From: Aurantiochytrium sp. KH105
Taxonomy: Eukaryota > Sar > Bigyra > Thraustochytrida > Thraustochytriidae
Direction: 5' to 3'
Assembly (NCBI GenBank): GCA_003116975.1
Contig: BGKB01000089.1
Coordinates: forward strand, 248,001-312,000
DNA length: 64,000 nt
The position numbers were made by a program, and so were the translations under genes. The notes below the pieces were generated by a model. That model saw only the letters and a program-made list of their open reading frames with translations, was not told where the DNA came from and searched no databases. Positions 38,775 to 48,475 of this stretch are shown here, in pieces. The first letter of the stretch is position 1. The number at the start of each line of letters is the position of its first letter.

Positions 38775-39578
38775 CTACTGAAAAAGAGATACTTGCGGGG
38801 CACCTCCATCAAGATATTGCCAGCAAGACGGTGGCCTCCACGCCTTGGGAGGAGCAGAGAATACTTTGGCAATAGCCTGTAGAGCTGCACCCATCATGCA
38901 GGCCTCCGGGACATTAAAACCTTCCTTGCAAAAGAGGATAAGAGCGCGCATGGGCAAATTCTGCGCTTGGCAGACATTGAACAGGGCACTCAGGAGACCC
39001 GCTTTAAAGACGGGTAACCTTGGCGAGCTCGCTACATCGAGAGGCGGGATACCTGTTTGACGAAGCACATCGAGGTCCTCGGGCGAGACGGCGTCGGAGG
39101 CCAGAAAACGAAACTCGTGCATCATGACCTCTTTTTCAAAGTTTGCGCTCGAGTCAGATCCGGCAAGAACCAAAATTGAGGCAAATCCGTGCGTTGAGAT
39201 CCAGGTCGAGAGCTCCTCTGCAAATTCTGCAGACGCGCCCTCCACGATTGGCGCCCTGATTTGCAACAAGGTGATCTTTCTGGAGGCAATACGATAGATT
39301 TCGATGCTGCTGCACAGCTGGCCCTTTTCTGCGCCCTCGCATACATCAAGAGGGTCGACCCCTGCCATGGGAAGCACATGCGACGAGCGCAGTGCGCCGA
39401 CCTTTTGCGCCTCCTCGCCGGCAGTCTTTTCTGGACGGGAGTTCGCCGTGTTCATGACCAAGTCCATGGCCATCTGTCCAACGTTCCCCAGCGAGACGGC
39501 CGGGACTACAAGTAGGTCGCCGCGCAGGGCGTCTAGGGATGCGCTTCCCCATGCCGGGGCCGCTGCAAACTCCATCAT
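38775..39578 (-). CDS. PSMG2: Proteasome assembly chaperone 2 (PAC2)
   Basis: Starting at ATG 39576-39578 (MMEFAAAPAWG) the product has 267 residues, close to human PSMG2 (264). The hallmark VVPAVSLGNVGQMAMDLVMN lies near the N terminus, followed by IEIYRIASRKITLLQIRAPI. The C terminus WRPPSCWQYLDGG parallels human WKIPSSWRLLFGSG. PAC2 pairs with PAC1 and guides assembly of the 20S proteasome alpha ring in the cytosol. The frame extends upstream to 39659 through sequence not conserved in the family, so the downstream ATG is preferred. It shares a divergent promoter region with PABPN1. Confidence 0.93.
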   Translation of the reverse strand: MMEFAAAPAWGSASLDALRGDLLVVPAVSLGNVGQMAMDLVMNTANSRPEKTAGEEAQKVGALRSSHVLPMAGVDPLDVCEGAEKGQLCSSIEIYRIASRKITLLQIRAPIVEGASAEFAEELSTWISTHGFASILVLAGSDSSANFEKEVMMHEFRFLASDAVSPEDLDVLRQTGIPPLDVASSPRLPVFKAGLLSALFNVCQAQNLPMRALILFCKEGFNVPEACMMGAALQAIAKVFSAPPKAWRPPSCWQYLDGGAPQVSLFQ

Positions 39579-40731
39579 TTTCTGCGTCGGGTAGATTCTT
39601 TGCTCTTGTTCTGCGCGATGGGTGTTTGTTCGGGCGTTGCGATGGTCAATCCAAGTCATCGAACGGAGCCTGTGGAACGTTTAGAACGGTTCTCGAAGCA
39701 TCGATGATCATCGTCATCATGATGATCTCCCAGGGCCGAGTCGGTGACGATTAAAAAATCTCGTCATGAACGCTACCAAGATACGAGCTGGTCAAGCGTT
39801 GCAGGCAAGCACAAGTTCGCGAAGCGACAATTGATTGTTTGAAGACTTTCAGCGTGGCCTTCAAGACAATCTCGCTTTTCGCAGGTCAATCTTTCTCTTG
39901 ATTCTTTTCGCAATCTGCTCGTACATTTGAGTTCGAAGCAGGCAGATGGTATTCAGACCAAGGTTATGCGTGTAGAGCTACATTACCTCATTTCTTGATC
40001 GAAGGATGCTCCTTTTTTCCTCCCCTTTCTATTTGTTGGGGATGTATGGTATCTTGATGAAGAGATATCTCGCTCGAAGGAGTGTTCTACTGCAACAAAC
40101 GCTGCTTGTAGTCCCTAATTTTAGTATATGGAGCGGCGAGGATTTGGTCGAGTCGAAAAGCAAAAGAAGAGCTTGCCCCGTCGATTTTTGTCCCATTCTT
40201 GTATGGATACGATCTAGTCCTGAGACAGGATTTCGAAAGTCTCTTCCAAGCGAAGTCACTATAGTTCAAGTCCCCGAACGGCAACGCCAGCTGAGGTCCA
40301 ATCGTCATCAGGGCCGACTGTGCGACGTCCCGCGAGGTATTTCATCCAGCCTTCTTTCGCTGATAAAGTCACTGCAAAATGTCCCTCGTCAGCCCTCTCT
40401 CTGTACGGCAGCAAGTCGGGCCATGCCCGAGAGCGCACTCGCTCCGAACGTGGAGAACATGCTCGGCAAGCCCATCTTCACCTGGCTGTCGCAGGTGCGA
40501 TGAGCCGGCGAGTTGCTCTTGCATTCCGCGCCAAGCTGCAGGTCGCAGAAGCGGAGTTGCGGAAGTGGCGGCGAGTGGAAAAATCGCGCGCCAAGCACGC
40601 ACGCCGAAGCCTCGAGGCCGGCGAGCAAGCACGCAAGCGGGCAACTCGAAGCGGACACGCAAGGCGCGCGCGAGAGCGAGTCTCGGCCGACGCGCGGAGC
40701 AGCGGCGGCGAGGGCAGCGCGGCGAGGAAAG
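39579..40731. other. 1.15-kb divergent intergenic region, PSMG2 / PABPN1
   Basis: Both promoters must lie here. The middle part (about 39750-40100) is AT-richer, and the stretch just before PABPN1 is GC-rich. Small frames exist, one of which is a 26-codon ATG frame at 40423-40503 that would act as an upstream ORF if transcribed. No RNA gene or repeat is seen. Confidence 0.5.
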
Positions 40732-41406
40732 ATGGGCGACGAGGCGGACGAGGAGCGCGAGCTGGCGGAGATGCAGGCCAAGCTGCTGGCCATGGAGGAG
40801 GAGGCCGCCAAGCTCGCCGCCGGCGACGACGACGACGACTTGGGCGGCGGCGACGGCGAGCTTGGCGGCAACGCGAACGCCGCCGGCGAGAACGGCGCGG
40901 GCGCCGGGCAGAGCGCAGCGGGCGCGGCAGCCGTGGGCGCCGGCGGCCCCAGCGGCGGCCCCAGCGGAGCCGGCACGGGCTCTGGCGTGGGTGGCAGCGG
41001 CGGCGACGAGACCGGCGAGGGCGGCGACGCGGCGGGCGATCGCGAGATCTTCGTCGGGAACCTGCACGACGACGTCGGGCCGCAGGACCTGAATGATTTT
41101 TTCAAGGACTGCGGTACGGTGAATAGAATTACGATCCTCTGCGACAAACACACGGGCCAGTCGAAGGGGTTCGCCTACATGGAGTTTGAGGAACCGGAGG
41201 CGATCGACCTCGCTCTCGAGCTTAACGAGACGGAGCTTATGGGCAAGGCGATCAAGGTCTCGCGGAAACGCAAAAACGTGCCACGGCATCAGCTTGGCCG
41301 CGGCCGCGGCCGAGGACGTGGCGGCTTTCGTGGTCGAGGCCGAGGTGGATTCAGAGGCGGAAGCAGAGGGCGTGGCCGTGGTCGGGGCCGCTTTCAGCCG
41401 TACTAG
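40732..41406 (+). CDS. PABPN1: Nuclear poly(A)-binding protein (PABPN1/PABP2)
   Basis: The 224-residue protein starts at ATG 40732 with an acidic helical segment (ELAEMQAKLLAMEEEAAKL, about 10-28), as in PABPN1. A Gly/Ala/Ser-rich linker follows, then one RRM at about 103-180 with RNP2 IFVGNL and RNP1 KGFAYMEF. The C terminus is an RGG/RGR-rich arginine tail (about 186-224) ending GRFQPY. PABPN1 binds growing poly(A) tails in the nucleus and controls their length. The arginine tail is the normal site of methylation and nuclear import. The size is smaller than human PABPN1 (306) but similar to fungal and protist forms. The open frame upstream of the ATG is non-conserved. Confidence 0.93.
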   Translation: MGDEADEERELAEMQAKLLAMEEEAAKLAAGDDDDDLGGGDGELGGNANAAGENGAGAGQSAAGAAAVGAGGPSGGPSGAGTGSGVGGSGGDETGEGGDAAGDREIFVGNLHDDVGPQDLNDFFKDCGTVNRITILCDKHTGQSKGFAYMEFEEPEAIDLALELNETELMGKAIKVSRKRKNVPRHQLGRGRGRGRGGFRGRGRGGFRGGSRGRGRGRGRFQPY

Positions 41407-42157
41407 AGCCTCGCCATGTCCTTGTTACACCTCACCTCCTACCCACCTACGTACCTTTCCATCTGTCTGATAGCCTTCAACGCTTTTGATTTACTGATTG
41501 ATGTGCCCTCCCGCAAACCAAAGACTATAAAGTAAAAAATAAATAAAAAAATTCAACGACGCAAAAATCTCGTTTTCAATCTCTGTGCCTCCTCTCCTTT
41601 TCCGAGAAAGGGCCTGAATTGTCGTCTCTCTTGTCTCTGATAGAATACAAACGATCTCGTGCTCAATCTTTATTTCTTGGCTTTTTTTTTTCTTTAATTT
41701 GATGCCCAAATCGTCCCTATTCTGCCCGTAGAAAGCAGCAGCACGATGGACTGCGAGCACATCACAAGTCCATGCTTGTTAGGACACCTACATGCACGCA
41801 AGCAAGAGAACAAGCAACGAGCAATCATTGTCACAATTCTTTGCGAGATTCGAGTTTTTTGTTTTTTTATAACATCACATGCTCGCTTTGAGAAGGGAAG
41901 AAGGGGATGTGGGGTGAGTTAGGAAGGAAGGAAGGAAGGGGAGAACCTGATCTTTGTAGTGTGAGACCAATCTTGCAAGGCAGTTTCAAAGCTAGTACAC
42001 GCCTCGTAGACACACATCAACAAAGCAAACACAGACAAACGAAGGTCGTCCCAACTTTTGAAAGCCTGAATTGCAGCTGCAGACATACTCACGGCAAGAA
42101 CTGATACTCTCGCCAATACTGCCGATACCGCTGCCTCTGATGCCTGTGCAAGCTGGT
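41407..42157. other. Convergent 3' region, PABPN1 / three-RRM protein
   Basis: About 750 bp between two converging genes. It is notably AT-rich at 41500-41720 and 41840-41880, consistent with 3' UTRs. The right part (41919-42157) may be the spliced 3' exon of the RNA-binding protein gene, described with that gene. Confidence 0.5.
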
Positions 42158-42229
42158 CTGCAAAAGAGAAGGAAAACCTCGTGAGTTAGTGGAAGGCTGG
42201 CACACTGGCACGGCGCGGAGCGCGTTCAC
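42158..42229 (-). other. Probable 72-bp intron in the three-RRM gene
   Basis: On the minus strand the donor reads CAG/GTGAAC at 42230/42229. The acceptor is a pyrimidine tract ending TTTTGCAG at 42158. Between them lies CACTAACTC, a consensus branch point, at a typical distance from the acceptor. The unspliced frame's only stop codon, TAA at 42186-42188, lies inside this branch motif. Splicing would replace the last 14 residues with a frame beginning DQLAQASEAAVSAV that stays open to a TAA near 41919. A second donor-like GTGAGT at about 42092 may split that exon again. Confidence 0.65.
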
Positions 42230-44348
42230 CTGCAAATGACTTTTCCGCCATTGCAGCACAGTCGAGCGCCGAGGAAGGCCTTTCGACGCGATCCTGGCCA
42301 TCCTCTGCAGTATCTTCTCCCACATCGTCAGCTTCTCCGGAATTACCATCGTTGAGATTGCCGTTGTTGTCAGCTTCAGTCGTAGCGGTCGGGTTGCCAT
42401 CGGTACCAAGCTGGCTTGAGCTGGAGCCAAGTTGCCCAGCTTCGACGACAAGCTGCTGGGCAGCCATCATCGCAGCGAGGTGGCGCTGCTCCGGCGGTGA
42501 CATCATCGGGCCCGGCGCGCCGTACATCATCGACGGCGAGTACACATATCCTCCAGGGCCAGCGGCAGCGCCAGCAGGACCAGCGCCATACGCAGCAGGA
42601 CCATGCGGAACAACAGACGCCATCGGGGACGAAGGCGGAGACGACGGGTAGTATGGGCCGTAGTAGGCGGCATGGCCGTAGGCCGCAAAATCCATCGCGG
42701 ACTGAGCGCCTGGGGAGCCCGGGAAGAACATGGCGGGCATTTGTTGCCAGCCCGCCGTCGGGGAGCCCTGCGCCCCGTACATGAGAGGAGTGGACGCCAT
42801 GATTGGAGATGGCCCTCTAGGGTTATTTGAGAACTTGCCCCAATCTAGACGCACAGCCTGCGCTCCGAGCATAGTGCCCCGAAGGGTGTCGATGGCACGC
42901 TTGGCCTCCTCTCGAGTGGAGAACTTGACAAAGCCGCAGCCCTTGTTGGGCGGAATCTTGATGCTTTCGATGGATCCGCAGCATTCAAAGTGGGCTTGAA
43001 TGGCGTCGGCGTTGACATTCGGGTCCAAGTTGCCAATGAAGACCGTAGTTCGCGGGGCAGGTCTGCCTCCTCCGCTACTCGGTGGGCTTTGTTCTGCGTC
43101 CGAGGTCGCTTCGGGCTGATCCTCATCTTGGCGAGCATTGGCAGAGGCTTCACCGGTCGCCGGTTCACGCTGCAAAATTTCTGCGCCTGCAATTGCAGAT
43201 TTTTCTTCGTCTTGAGCCTCGTTCTCAGCCACAGGCTTTTTCTGAATCGTGGAGACGGCAATGGAGTCGTGCGTCACGTTCGGTGCGTTAAGATCGTCAG
43301 AGACCTGCGAGACTTCGGAAAAGGATCCGCTTCGGCTGCTCATGGTGCGCGACGAAAGGGAGGAGACTGAGGTTGCCCGCATGTACGCGGGGGGCTCAGC
43401 GTACGATGCGGTGTTGTTACTATGGCGCGGGCTATCGTGCCGTCTAGAGGATTCGCCGTTCGACGAAGACTGCCCCTCAGGCCGACGTGCCGCAGGGCCT
43501 ACCCGCACGCGTCGCCCATCAATGAGAGCGTTTTGCATGGCACGCAGAGCCTGCCTGCAATCGTCCTGAGACTTGAAGCGGACGAAGCCGTATCCCTTGG
43601 AGCATCCCGTATTGGAATCGAAGAGGACATTGGCGTCCACACAGGTGGCGAACTTTTCTGCAAAGACAGCCTTGAGCGTCGCGCTGGTCGTTTCGGGCGC
43701 GAGGTCTCCGACGTAGAGTGAGAGATGGCTGCGATTGCGAGGGGACGGTGACGATCCCGCAGAGGCGGTGGCATTGGAGGTCGAGGTTGCGTCTGATTCG
43801 TTGTGATCCGCAGAATGCTGGCGCCGACGGCGCGATGCGTTGTTGTTGTTCCCGCTGCCATTGCTTCCGCTACTTCCGCTGCTGCCCTTTCCCCAGTTCA
43901 GCCGATAACAGAGGTTGGTGCCGGGAATCGGCTGTCCATTAAAGGTCTCGAGAACGTGGCGCGCGGCTGCGTGCGAGCTAAACTCAATGAACGCGTAGCC
44001 GGCAGGTAACCCGGTGCTGTTATTGCGCATCATGCGCACGCGGGCTACCTCTTGCGTGGGCGCGAACAGGTTGAGTAGATGGCCTTCGTTCCACGTGGGC
44101 TGAATGGAGCCCATCCACAGCGTGCAGGTTTCTCCGTGCATGACGTGTTGTCGACGAGGTCTCCGCTGCTGCTGCGGCTGTTGCTGCTGTTGCTGCTGCT
44201 GATGTTGTTGTTGCGGTTGCTTCTGCTGCTGCTCTGTCTTGGCCTGCATTTTCTCTTGGAGGACTTGACCTTGCTCCTGGTCCTGATCTTTCTCCTGGTC
44301 CTGGTCCTTCTCCTGCTCAGGCTCCTCGTGCTGCTTCTCGACCATCAT
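42186..44348 (-). CDS. Three-RRM RNA-binding protein (NAM8/RBP45/TIA-1 type)
   Basis: The first ATG is 44346-44348 (MMVEKQHEEPEQ); the frame further upstream lacks an ATG. As an unspliced frame the product has 720 residues. A Glu/Gln/Lys and poly-Gln N terminus (about 1-65) precedes three RRMs: about 71-153 (TLWMGSIQPTWNEG, AGYAFIEF), 209-290 (SLYVGDLAPETTSATL, KGYGFVRF) and 433-506 (TVFIGNLDPNVNADAI, GCGFVKFS). The remainder is Ser-, Pro-, Gly- and Ala-rich. The first RRM opening with LWMGSIQP and the spacing of the three RRMs fit the NAM8/RBP45/RBP47 family. Members bind U- or A-rich RNA and act in splicing or mRNA stability. Its 3' end is probably changed by a short intron at 42158-42229. 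Confidence 0.85.
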   Translation of the reverse strand: MMVEKQHEEPEQEKDQDQEKDQDQEQGQVLQEKMQAKTEQQQKQPQQQHQQQQQQQQPQQQRRPRRQHVMHGETCTLWMGSIQPTWNEGHLLNLFAPTQEVARVRMMRNNSTGLPAGYAFIEFSSHAAARHVLETFNGQPIPGTNLCYRLNWGKGSSGSSGSNGSGNNNNASRRRRQHSADHNESDATSTSNATASAGSSPSPRNRSHLSLYVGDLAPETTSATLKAVFAEKFATCVDANVLFDSNTGCSKGYGFVRFKSQDDCRQALRAMQNALIDGRRVRVGPAARRPEGQSSSNGESSRRHDSPRHSNNTASYAEPPAYMRATSVSSLSSRTMSSRSGSFSEVSQVSDDLNAPNVTHDSIAVSTIQKKPVAENEAQDEEKSAIAGAEILQREPATGEASANARQDEDQPEATSDAEQSPPSSGGGRPAPRTTVFIGNLDPNVNADAIQAHFECCGSIESIKIPPNKGCGFVKFSTREEAKRAIDTLRGTMLGAQAVRLDWGKFSNNPRGPSPIMASTPLMYGAQGSPTAGWQQMPAMFFPGSPGAQSAMDFAAYGHAAYYGPYYPSSPPSSPMASVVPHGPAAYGAGPAGAAAGPGGYVYSPSMMYGAPGPMMSPPEQRHLAAMMAAQQLVVEAGQLGSSSSQLGTDGNPTATTEADNNGNLNDGNSGEADDVGEDTAEDGQDRVERPSSALDCAAMAEKSFAGERAPRRASVPAFH

Positions 44349-46834
44349 GAGCTCGCCCGTACGCCTGCACGCCCGCGCGCTCGCTCGCGTACCCTTTTGC
44401 GTACTACTTGTTGCACACGTGCACCCCGTCCTCGCTGCTCGTACCGGCGCTACTTCTGATGCCGCTGTTTCTGCTGCCAACGCTTCTTCTGCTGCTGCCG
44501 CCGCCGCCGCTGCTGCCGAAGCCCGCGCTTCTCGCGCCGCTGCTGCCGGCTGCTACCGCCGCCGCCGGAGCGTCGCGTCCGCTGCTCCGCGCGTCGCGGC
44601 CTGTCGCGGCGAGGCCTCGCGCGGCAGTCCGAAAGGTAAAAGGTAACCCGGTAAGGTAAACAGGCGGGCGCCAGCTACAAAGCGAGCGAGGTCTCGCGAG
44701 CGAGGCCGCGCAGTGCCTCTCGCAGGTTCGCCACGCAGAGACGACGCGGCCTCGCGAGCGGCCGCGCTACGCCCTGGACCTGCTCTGCTCCTCGCCGCTC
44801 GCGAAGACCCAACCGAGCCACGCGGGCGCGAGATACAGAGCGACTGACGGAGAGGTCTGGGCTGCTCGCGCTGCGCTGTGCTCGATCGCAAGGAAGGAAA
44901 GCTGCGCGCCGGGATACCCGTCTCGCGCTCGGTCCTCGAGAGCGGCGGCGCCGCAGGGGCGGTCGGCCGCGCAGGCACGCTCGCAGCTCGCTCGGTCGCT
45001 CCCTCCCTTCCGCGCAGCTCGCGCGGCCGGCCTGCCTGGCGCTGCGCTCGCTGCCTCGCGCCGCTTGGCTCGCCGGGGCGCCTTGTGTTGCTTTGTTGCG
45101 TGTGTGCACGTGCCGCGTCGAGGACTCGGCACGTGCAGCGCTTTCCCTCGCTCGCAGGCGCTCCCTCGCTCCCTCCCTCGCTCCCTCGCCCGCCGCCGGG
45201 CTGCTGGAGGGCTGCCTGGCTGCCTGCGCGCGGCCGGGCTGCGCTGCCGGGCTGCGCGAGGGCTGGGCGCGGGTCGCGGTGCGCGATCGAAGCGAGTCTG
45301 CGCGGCGGTATCGTGTGCCTTGGCGAGCTCGCGCAGGCAGGCAGGCAGGCAGGCAGTGGTGCAGCGCGTGCAGCGACGCGCGCGAAGGTAGCTACGAGTT
45401 TGTGCGCGGCCCCGCACACACTGAGCTATGGCGCGCGCGCAAGTGCGCTATCGCGCCGCCGCAAGTGCGCTATCGCGCTGTAGGACCTTGCTCCTCGCGG
45501 CATGATGGCTCCAGCCCGCCGCGGACACGCACGCAGACTTCGAGCACGCGCACACGGCCTCGCTCCCTCGCCCGCTCGCGCCCGCTTGACCCGCGCACCC
45601 GCCCTGTCCAGGCCGCCAGGCCGGGCGAGCGGCGGGCGACAGACCTGCCCTGCGCGGCCCGCTGCGCGCGCGATCGCGTCGCGAGACCGGGCCCCGGGGG
45701 CGCGTGGGGGCAGCGAGCGCAACCTTTCGACTCGACTCGACTCGACTCGGGGCGGCCGGGATGGGCGGTGCAAGGGAAGAAGGCGCTCGTACGTACATAC
45801 TGCACACTACGACTTGACTCGCGCATTCTTGTGTTGCTGCTGCTGCTACTACCCGGAATGATATGGAATGGAATAATGATGGATGGCGCGATACTTGCCG
45901 ACAGACGCTCCGCGGCGTCCAGCCTTCTTCCTGCGCGGTACTCGAAGCCGGCCCTCGGCTCGGCTTGCGTGCGTGCGTGCGTGCGTGCGTGCAAGCTGCT
46001 TCGGCTTGGCTGGGCTGGGCTTGGCTTGGCTTGGCTCGGATCCACTCCACTCGGCTCGACTTGGTCGGCTCGACGCCCGCGAAGGTATGCGGTGCTTGCC
46101 TGCTGCACCAAAACGTAACCTGGACGCGAGCCTTGACCGACCGCCTTCTTCTCCTTGAGCTCTCGCGGGCCTCGGCACACGTCGATCGCAGCGCATCTCA
46201 TCTCATCATCTCACTCACCTCACAACAAATCATCTCGAGTCTCGTCTCGACGTCACGGCCGTCATCTGATCCAGGGAGCTGTCTGACTGTCACTGAGACC
46301 AGGAGTCGCCGATGCAGGCAGGTCGGCCAAGTTGGCCGTGCGGTTGCTGCTGTTGCTGCTGCTGCTGCAAAAAGAGGTTGTTGAGTGCATCACTCACTCA
46401 CTCACTCACTCGCATCAGATTAGCGCCTGTGCGTCAGGAATGCGCATACCGGGGCGGAAGACGTGGACCGGGTGAAAAGGGCGCGTGTGCGTGTGCGCGC
46501 GCGCCGCAGAGGCGCTGCAAAAAGCGCTTGCGGCCGCGGCGCTGCCAGTCTGACTGTGAACGCGAAGGCAAGCGAGCAAGCGAGCAGCGATGACAGATGT
46601 ATGGTATGGTATACGGTATGGTATGGAATGGTATGGATTCACAGTCAGGCGAGGAGGAGGTATAAAGGAGGAGGAAGGCGCAATTGCCATCGAATCCAAT
46701 AGGATCCAACCGAATGCTATGGGCATGAGAATGAGAGTGAGAAAGGGAATGGCATCGGAGTTCGGGACCATTCAAGGCAGATCAGAGACTTGCTTTGCTT
46801 GTGGTTGATTTATTTCTTGATTGGTTATTTCGTT
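44349..46834. other. 2.5-kb GC-rich spacer with simple repeats
   Basis: The spacer lies between the 5' end of the three-RRM gene and the 3' end of the Rho-like gene. It contains (GGCA)n at about 45337-45357, (GTGC)n at about 45967-45992, TTGGC-type repeats at about 46004-46040, (CACT)n at about 46388-46412 and GGTAT-type repeats at about 46598-46636. Stop-poor frames of 200-340 codons occur on both strands at 44.6-46.2 kb. Their composition (Arg/Ala/Pro/Ser) and the lack of any motif suggest they are artefacts of GC content. Confidence 0.6.
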
Positions 46835-47665
46835 TTATTGAATTGTACAGCAGCCACCTTCAGCCTGCGTCGCGGGGCCAGGCGCCATATTTGGAGAAGA
46901 AGCCTTTTTGGTGAGGCCGCTCCCAGGAGCCCGAAACGCAGGATTTCGAAGACTCGTGTCGGCCGCAAGCGAAAATATCTTGTCCACGTTGAACATTTCC
47001 TTGGCGGAACACTCAACAAATCCAATGGCGCCAACTTCTTCGGCGAGCTCGTGCAGCTCTTCAGTGGAACGTCCGAGAGCCTCTTCATTCTTGAGATCGT
47101 GCTTGGTGCCCACGAGAATAAAGGGCGTGTCCGGACAGTGCTTGGTAACCTCTGGGATCCACTTCTTTTGCACATTCGTGAGCGATCGGTCACCTGCCAA
47201 AGAAAAGCACAGCAAAAACACATCTGTCTCTGGATACGAGATGGGACGCAAATGCTGCGCAAGGGAAAACAAAAGCACAACACGCGGATCAGAGGGAACC
47301 GGCACACGATCGTCGTCGTGCATGTTTTGCATCCGTGCGTGTTTGTACGTCAGAATCTTGTCCATTCGCTCAGAGCGCGTTTTATCTCATCTCTAGAAGG
47401 ATCGCTCTTGCTCGCTCGTCCATCAGCTCAGACTTACATCATACTCCTCTTGCCCAGCCGTGTCCCAGAGTTGCATCAAGAAGTCCTTGTTATCTGCTCG
47501 AATGACCTTTTCAAAGTTGTCAAAAACCGTGGGCACATACTCTGTTGGGAACTTGCCCTGAGAGTAGCTGATCAAAAGACTCGTCTTGCCAACAGCACCG
47601 TCGCCCACGATGACCACCTTGAGCGTGTTCATGGCATCGTCGATGGTGGCCTTGCGAGACGACAT
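46835..47665 (-). CDS. Rho/Rac-like small GTPase, two exons
   Basis: Exon 1 is 47438-47665 (ATG at 47663-47665) and exon 2 is 46835-47254, giving 215 residues. G motifs: GDGAVGKT at 21-28, switch [19 protein letters not shown] at the exon junction, TKHD in place of the usual TKLD, and ECSAKE. Spliced sequence continues ..[22 protein letters not shown], matching Rac/Cdc42 ([22 protein letters not shown]). It ends in CTIQ, a CaaX box whose terminal Gln favours farnesylation. Rho GTPases switch actin and polarity pathways at membranes. Between TKHDL and ECSA it is about ten residues shorter than Rac1, so the Rho insert helix seems absent. The C-terminal about 45 residues are longer and Ser/Pro-rich. 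It may be a divergent Rho-family member instead of an orthologue of Rac1. Confidence 0.9.
47255..47437 (-). other. 183-bp intron in the Rho-like gene
   Basis: The donor is GAT/GTAAGT (exon ends at 47438). The acceptor is TTGCGCAG/CAT (exon resumes at 47254). A CTGAC branch-like motif lies inside. Removing the intron restores the invariant Rho-family DTAGQEEYD-(H/R)LRP junction, in phase 0. Confidence 0.93.
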
Positions 47666-48475
47666 CGTTGTCACTTCAATCCGCAAGAAATTCTCCTTGC
47701 TCGAACCAAACGTTTGCTGTTATTCGTTTGAGCGTCTCCAGGCAGGTCGTCTTCCCTCGCGAACTCCCCGCCCGCCGCCCAGGCGAGATCCTCCTGCTCG
47801 CACGCCTTCAAAGCGTCGCGCGCCCCCCTTTTCCCCCTCCTTTCTGCACCAGCTTATTCGCTCGCGCGTGCCGCGATTTCCCGACGCGCGCACGCTACCT
47901 CCCCTCTCCGTGCCTCTGCGCAGGGTCGAGATCCCGCGCGCCAGGATTCCGACGGCCGCTCGCCGCGGGGCCGACTCCTCCTCCTCGCGCTCGCGCGCAG
48001 GTCCCCTCGCCGCCTCGCCGCCGCTCGGACGCCGCGCTCGCGTCTCGATCGTGGTCGTCCGTCTCGTCTCTTCCGGTCTGCCGGGCCGCCTGCTCTCGCG
48101 ACTTGCGGTGCACGCGCCGTTTCCCCACTTGCCGGCCGCTTCCACAAGTGAACTATCTCCGCATTCCCCTCTTGCGCAGCGGCCCACCAGTGGCCGTTCA
48201 CGTCGCACACGCCGCCCGGCGGCTGGTACACACCCCGACCCAGGGACAGAAACCGTGGGATTCGTAACGGCGTTCAACGGAGGGTGTGCGTTACGCTTTA
48301 CGAGAAAGGTTGGTGATACAGAGCGGAGCTCGGGCGGGCGCCGCACGGGCGTGCGGCGCTTCGCGGAGGAGGGAAGGACGCCCGGTCGGAAGCGGCGACC
48401 GAAAAGGTCGTCTGGACTGGGACTGGGCCTGACTGGACCAGGGCTCGGTCGAGGGAAACTCTCACTGCAGTGCAG
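47666..48475. other. Divergent promoter region, Rho-like GTPase / coiled-coil gene
   Basis: An 810-bp GC-rich spacer with pyrimidine-rich stretches (for example 47822-47850) upstream of the plus-strand gene. No repeat, RNA gene or conserved frame is seen. Confidence 0.5.

Noticed and set aside
40423-40503. A 26-codon ATG frame with a possible splice donor before PABPN1
   Set aside because: It may be an upstream ORF, but no acceptor joins it to PABPN1 in a way that improves the protein, which already starts with a typical acidic helix.
44553-46201. Several frames of 200-340 codons on both strands
   Set aside because: They overlap one another, follow simple repeats, are Arg/Ala/Pro/Ser-rich and show no domain. 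GC-rich DNA lacks stops by chance.
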